The position numbers and the translations under genes were made by a program. DNA of 15,487 nucleotides, from assembly GCA_023484185.1 (NCBI GenBank), contig JAMDBC010000195.1, positions 1 through 15,487 of the forward strand, in the 5' to 3' direction. Every line of letters begins with the position of its first letter. Within the stretch, counting starts at the first letter, position 1. Below the pieces are notes generated by a model that did not search any database, was not told where the DNA came from, and saw only the letters and a list, made by a program, of their open reading frames with translations. Below, in pieces: positions 13,702 to 15,487 of this stretch. This DNA is from Chloroflexota bacterium (GTDB lineage Bacteria; Chloroflexota; Anaerolineae; Anaerolineales; Villigracilaceae).

Positions 13702-13804
13702 GAAAAAATGACAAAAGCTAGAGTTCACCATGAACTTTGAGAAAGCCTTGATCAATTCGTTTCGCAAATTCCGTAAGTTAAGATCCGGTGATAGATAAAA
13801 CTCT

Positions 13805-13832
13805 TTGCTGAAAATCTGCTAGAATTCAGCAA
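13805..13832 (+). promoter_or_regulatory. Extended -10 promoter of the HIT gene within a 28-bp dyad
   Basis: TGC-TAGAAT (13817-13825) is an extended -10 with a 5/6 match, ending 11 bases before the ATG. There is no Shine-Dalgarno sequence and no -35. Perfect eight-base arms TTGCTGAA (13805-13812) and TTCAGCAA (13825-13832) flank it, so the dyad covers the -10 and the likely start of transcription, a position from which a bound repressor could block transcription. Confidence 0.4.
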
Positions 13833-13836
13833 TCTG

Positions 13837-14316
13837 ATGAAACACCTCTGGTCACCCTGGCGAATGGCATATATCGAAAACTCAAAGGAAGACGGTTGTA
13901 TATTTTGCAGCCTGCCTGCGAAGAAAGATGGGCCTGAGAATTTGATCGTCCAGCGCGGCAAGCTGGCCTTTGTGATCCTGAACCGCTATCCTTACACGAG
14001 CGGACATTTAATGGTTGTGCCGTTCATGCACAAACCCAACCTCGAAGAACTGGATGCGGCCACGCGCGCTGAAATGATGGAACTAACTTCGCAATGTACA
14101 GCGGTCTTGCGAAACGTTTATAAAACAAAATCCTTCAACGTCGGTGTGAATATTGGCGAGGCGGCTGGCGCGGGCGTAAAGGAACACGTGCACATCCACA
14201 TTGTGCCGCGCTGGGCCGGCGACACAAACTTCATGTCGTCCCTTGCCGAGACACGCGTCCTGCCGGAGGCGCTGGAAGATACTTGGAAACGCATACGGGA
14301 AGGTTTTCAAATCTGA
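13837..14316 (+). CDS. HIT family protein, probable Ap4A phosphorylase
   Basis: The 159-residue protein belongs to the histidine-triad superfamily: EHVHIHIVPRW gives the triad H117-x-H119-x-H121, with H119 the expected nucleophile. PYTSGHLMVVP (52-62) and SFNVGVNIGEAAGAGV (99-114) are also family motifs. C21 and C24 (CIFC) with H57 suggest a structural zinc site. The closest remembered relative is mycobacterial Rv2613c, which shares LW(S/T)P(W/Y)RM-Y at the N-terminus and RW-GD-NFM after the triad; that enzyme phosphorolyses diadenosine tetraphosphate. The same activity is inferred here. The gene starts with ATG next to a short-leader promoter, lacks a Shine-Dalgarno sequence, and is followed after 68 bases by the DUF3048 lipoprotein gene. 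Confidence 0.88.
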   Translation: MKHLWSPWRMAYIENSKEDGCIFCSLPAKKDGPENLIVQRGKLAFVILNRYPYTSGHLMVVPFMHKPNLEELDAATRAEMMELTSQCTAVLRNVYKTKSFNVGVNIGEAAGAGVKEHVHIHIVPRWAGDTNFMSSLAETRVLPEALEDTWKRIREGFQI

Positions 14317-14384
14317 TAACTGCTCGTAAGACACGGGGGAGTAATATAGACTCGGCATCATAAAGAATTATTCAGGAGTTACCA

Positions 14385-15487
14385 ATGTCCCCAAAAAATC
14401 GGCCCATTGTATTTTCATTTATTGCTGTTGCTATACTTCTATTGAATGGCTGTGCGCCAGCGATGAATGAAATTTCAACGACATCTCCAAGTAATGGCAA
14501 TCCTCAAATTGCAGAGACCACTGCACCAGTAATTTCACCATCGACTCCGACACCGCAGCCAATCGCGACACAAGTCACGTATGGTCCCGGCCAAACGGAT
14601 TTCCCGGCGGGTATCAACCCGTTGAGCGGACAGCCGGTCGCCGACCAATCATTGCTGAAAATTCCCGCGATGCTGATCTCCGTTTCGAACTTCCCGGCAA
14701 CGGCTCGGCCGCAAGCGGGGCTTTCGTTTGCGCCGATGGTTTTTCAATTCTCGATCACCGAAGGCGCCGACCGCTTCCTGGCGGTCTTCTACGGAGAAAA
14801 CCCCGCGCCGGAAATTCCCATTGTCGGCGATTGCGCCATCCGTAAAGAGCCGTTCAAACAAACCGGCGCCCTTTTGGGTAATCGAGTCTGGCTGGATAAA
14901 AACAAGAACGGAATACAGGATGTTGGCGAGCCGGGTATCGGCGGTGTATGCGTCAACTTGTATGATGCAAGCAACAAACTTATCCAACAAACAACCACCG
15001 ATACGAATGGCTATTATGGATTCAATGTTCAGTCCGGTCAGACTTACACAATTGAATTCATAAAACCGGCAACCATGGATTTCACGCAGGCGAACGTCGG
15101 CGACGATGACCATGACAGCGACGCAGACCCCTCGAGCGGACGGACTCAAACCATTAACATGGCAAAAGATGATTTGTCGTGGGACACGGGACTGGTCCCG
15201 AATGATGCGTACGCCGCGCCGACACCGGACCCGAAGACGGATCCAAAAGCTGAAGTTGGCCCGGTCCGCTCCGGACGTTTGCTTTATGCTCACATCGCAA
15301 ACTTTTTTCAGGATAGCTGTCTGATCTACGCATTTGCTTCGCCGGAAGTCCTGGCCAGGATTCCAAAATGTGCATTCGTCACGCACGAAGTCTCGGCTGG
15401 CGGTTCAATGCTGACGATGGATCGCATGAAAGCGATTGCCGATGAAAACATGCGCCACAGTGCCGACAAACCTTTTAATTACGCCAT
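14385..15487 (+). CDS. DUF3048 lipoprotein interrupted by an SdrD B-like domain (3' end missing)
   Basis: The frame opens at ATG 14385-14387, with AGGAG six bases upstream, and is still open after 367 codons at the window edge. A signal peptide ends in lipobox LNGC (Cys23), and a Ser/Thr/Pro linker follows to about 75. Residues 78-138 match the first part of DUF3048 (NPLSGQPVADQSLL, ISVSNFPATARPQAGLS, ADRFLAVFYGE). Residues about 165-275 are a complete SdrD B-like domain: GNRVWLDKNKNGIQDVGEPG with a calcium-loop pattern (D171, N173, N175, D179, E182), TTTDTNGYYGF, and GDDDHDSDADPSSG (239-252). DUF3048 then resumes with VGPVRSGRLLYAHIANFF (291-308). DUF3048 proteins (YerB-like) are envelope lipoproteins of unknown function. 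The inserted domain is usual in surface adhesins. Confidence 0.87.
   Translation, partial: MSPKNRPIVFSFIAVAILLLNGCAPAMNEISTTSPSNGNPQIAETTAPVISPSTPTPQPIATQVTYGPGQTDFPAGINPLSGQPVADQSLLKIPAMLISVSNFPATARPQAGLSFAPMVFQFSITEGADRFLAVFYGENPAPEIPIVGDCAIRKEPFKQTGALLGNRVWLDKNKNGIQDVGEPGIGGVCVNLYDASNKLIQQTTTDTNGYYGFNVQSGQTYTIEFIKPATMDFTQANVGDDDHDSDADPSSGRTQTINMAKDDLSWDTGLVPNDAYAAPTPDPKTDPKAEVGPVRSGRLLYAHIANFFQDSCLIYAFASPEVLARIPKCAFVTHEVSAGGSMLTMDRMKAIADENMRHSADKPFNYA

Larger units (their letters stand above)
13555..13836. other. Gene-free stretch between xseA and the HIT gene
   Basis: These 282 bases lie between divergent genes and hold no supportable reading frame. They contain the xseA promoter candidate, a palindromic repeat (13636-13701), a small dyad AGTTCACCATGAACT (13722-13736) and the dyad-overlapped promoter of the HIT gene (13805-13832). 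Confidence 0.7.

Noticed and set aside
13722..13736. Small dyad AGTTCACCATGAACT as an operator
   Set aside because: Six-base arms are expected by chance at this scale, and it is about 100 bases from the HIT promoter with no supporting context.
14317..14384. Promoter between the HIT and DUF3048 genes (TAATAT near 14342)
   Set aside because: AT-rich words are present, but no convincing -35, extended -10 or spacing was found. Co-transcription with the HIT gene is equally likely.
14649..15386. Minus-strand open frame of 245 codons
   Set aside because: It is antisense to the DUF3048/SdrD B gene, whose frame carries recognisable domains, a lipobox and a ribosome site. The antisense protein is Arg/Cys-rich and unlike any family.

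Overview
The window looks like chromosomal sequence from an uncultured-type member of the Chloroflexota, most likely class Anaerolineae. This is inference from content. The supporting signs are DUF5667/DUF5666 proteins beside an ECF sigma factor, several lipoproteins with Pro/Thr- or Asn/Ser-rich linkers, a lipoprotein with an SdrD B-like domain, a mixture of Shine-Dalgarno-led and apparently leaderless genes, and many short palindromic intergenic repeats. Fifteen coding regions are supported. Two of them run off the window ends. No rRNA, tRNA, CRISPR array, transposase or phage gene was seen.

Layout. Positions 1-9887 form a long minus-strand block, read here from high to low coordinates: a two-HKD phospholipase D-like lipoprotein (8748-9887), a DUF5666 lipoprotein (7868-8491), an ECF sigma factor (7151-7750) whose stop overlaps a membrane-anchored DUF5667/DUF5666 anti-sigma-like protein (5926-7158), a HerA/FtsK-type ATPase with coiled coils (3210-5774), an integral membrane methyltransferase-like protein (2458-3048), a VanW/peptidoglycan-binding protein (481-2376), a Trm112-like zinc-ribbon protein (85-303), and the start of a probable HEAT-repeat protein (1-74). 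At 9888-9975 a divergent promoter region with a 20-bp dyad separates this block from murJ on the plus strand (9976-11562). murJ converges on a minus-strand cluster of xseA, xseB and a DUF212 protein (11628-13554). A 282-bp gene-free stretch with a palindromic repeat leads to two plus-strand genes: an Ap4A phosphorylase-like HIT protein (13837-14316) and a DUF3048 lipoprotein cut by the window end (14385-15487).

How the parts fit. Much of the content concerns the cell envelope: MurJ exports lipid II, the VanW protein carries putative peptidoglycan-binding repeats, the PLD, DUF5666 and DUF3048 proteins are predicted lipoproteins, and the sigma/anti-sigma pair is built to carry a signal from outside the membrane to transcription. 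XseA and XseB form exonuclease VII. The gene order is otherwise ordinary for housekeeping genes.

Most worth a second look: (1) the DUF3048 lipoprotein, whose DUF3048 fold appears to be interrupted by a complete SdrD B-like domain; (2) the sigma factor/anti-sigma/DUF5666 lipoprotein group, in which two neighbouring proteins share DUF5666 domains and Asn/Ser/Asp-rich tails, one of them followed by an in-frame amber stop and a still-open Pro-rich tail; (3) a 141-bp MITE-like element with perfect 14-bp terminal inverted repeats abutting the VanW stop codon; (4) several genes without a Shine-Dalgarno sequence but with a -10 box 4-12 nt before the ATG; and (5) intergenic-type repeats that seem to have entered coding sequence.
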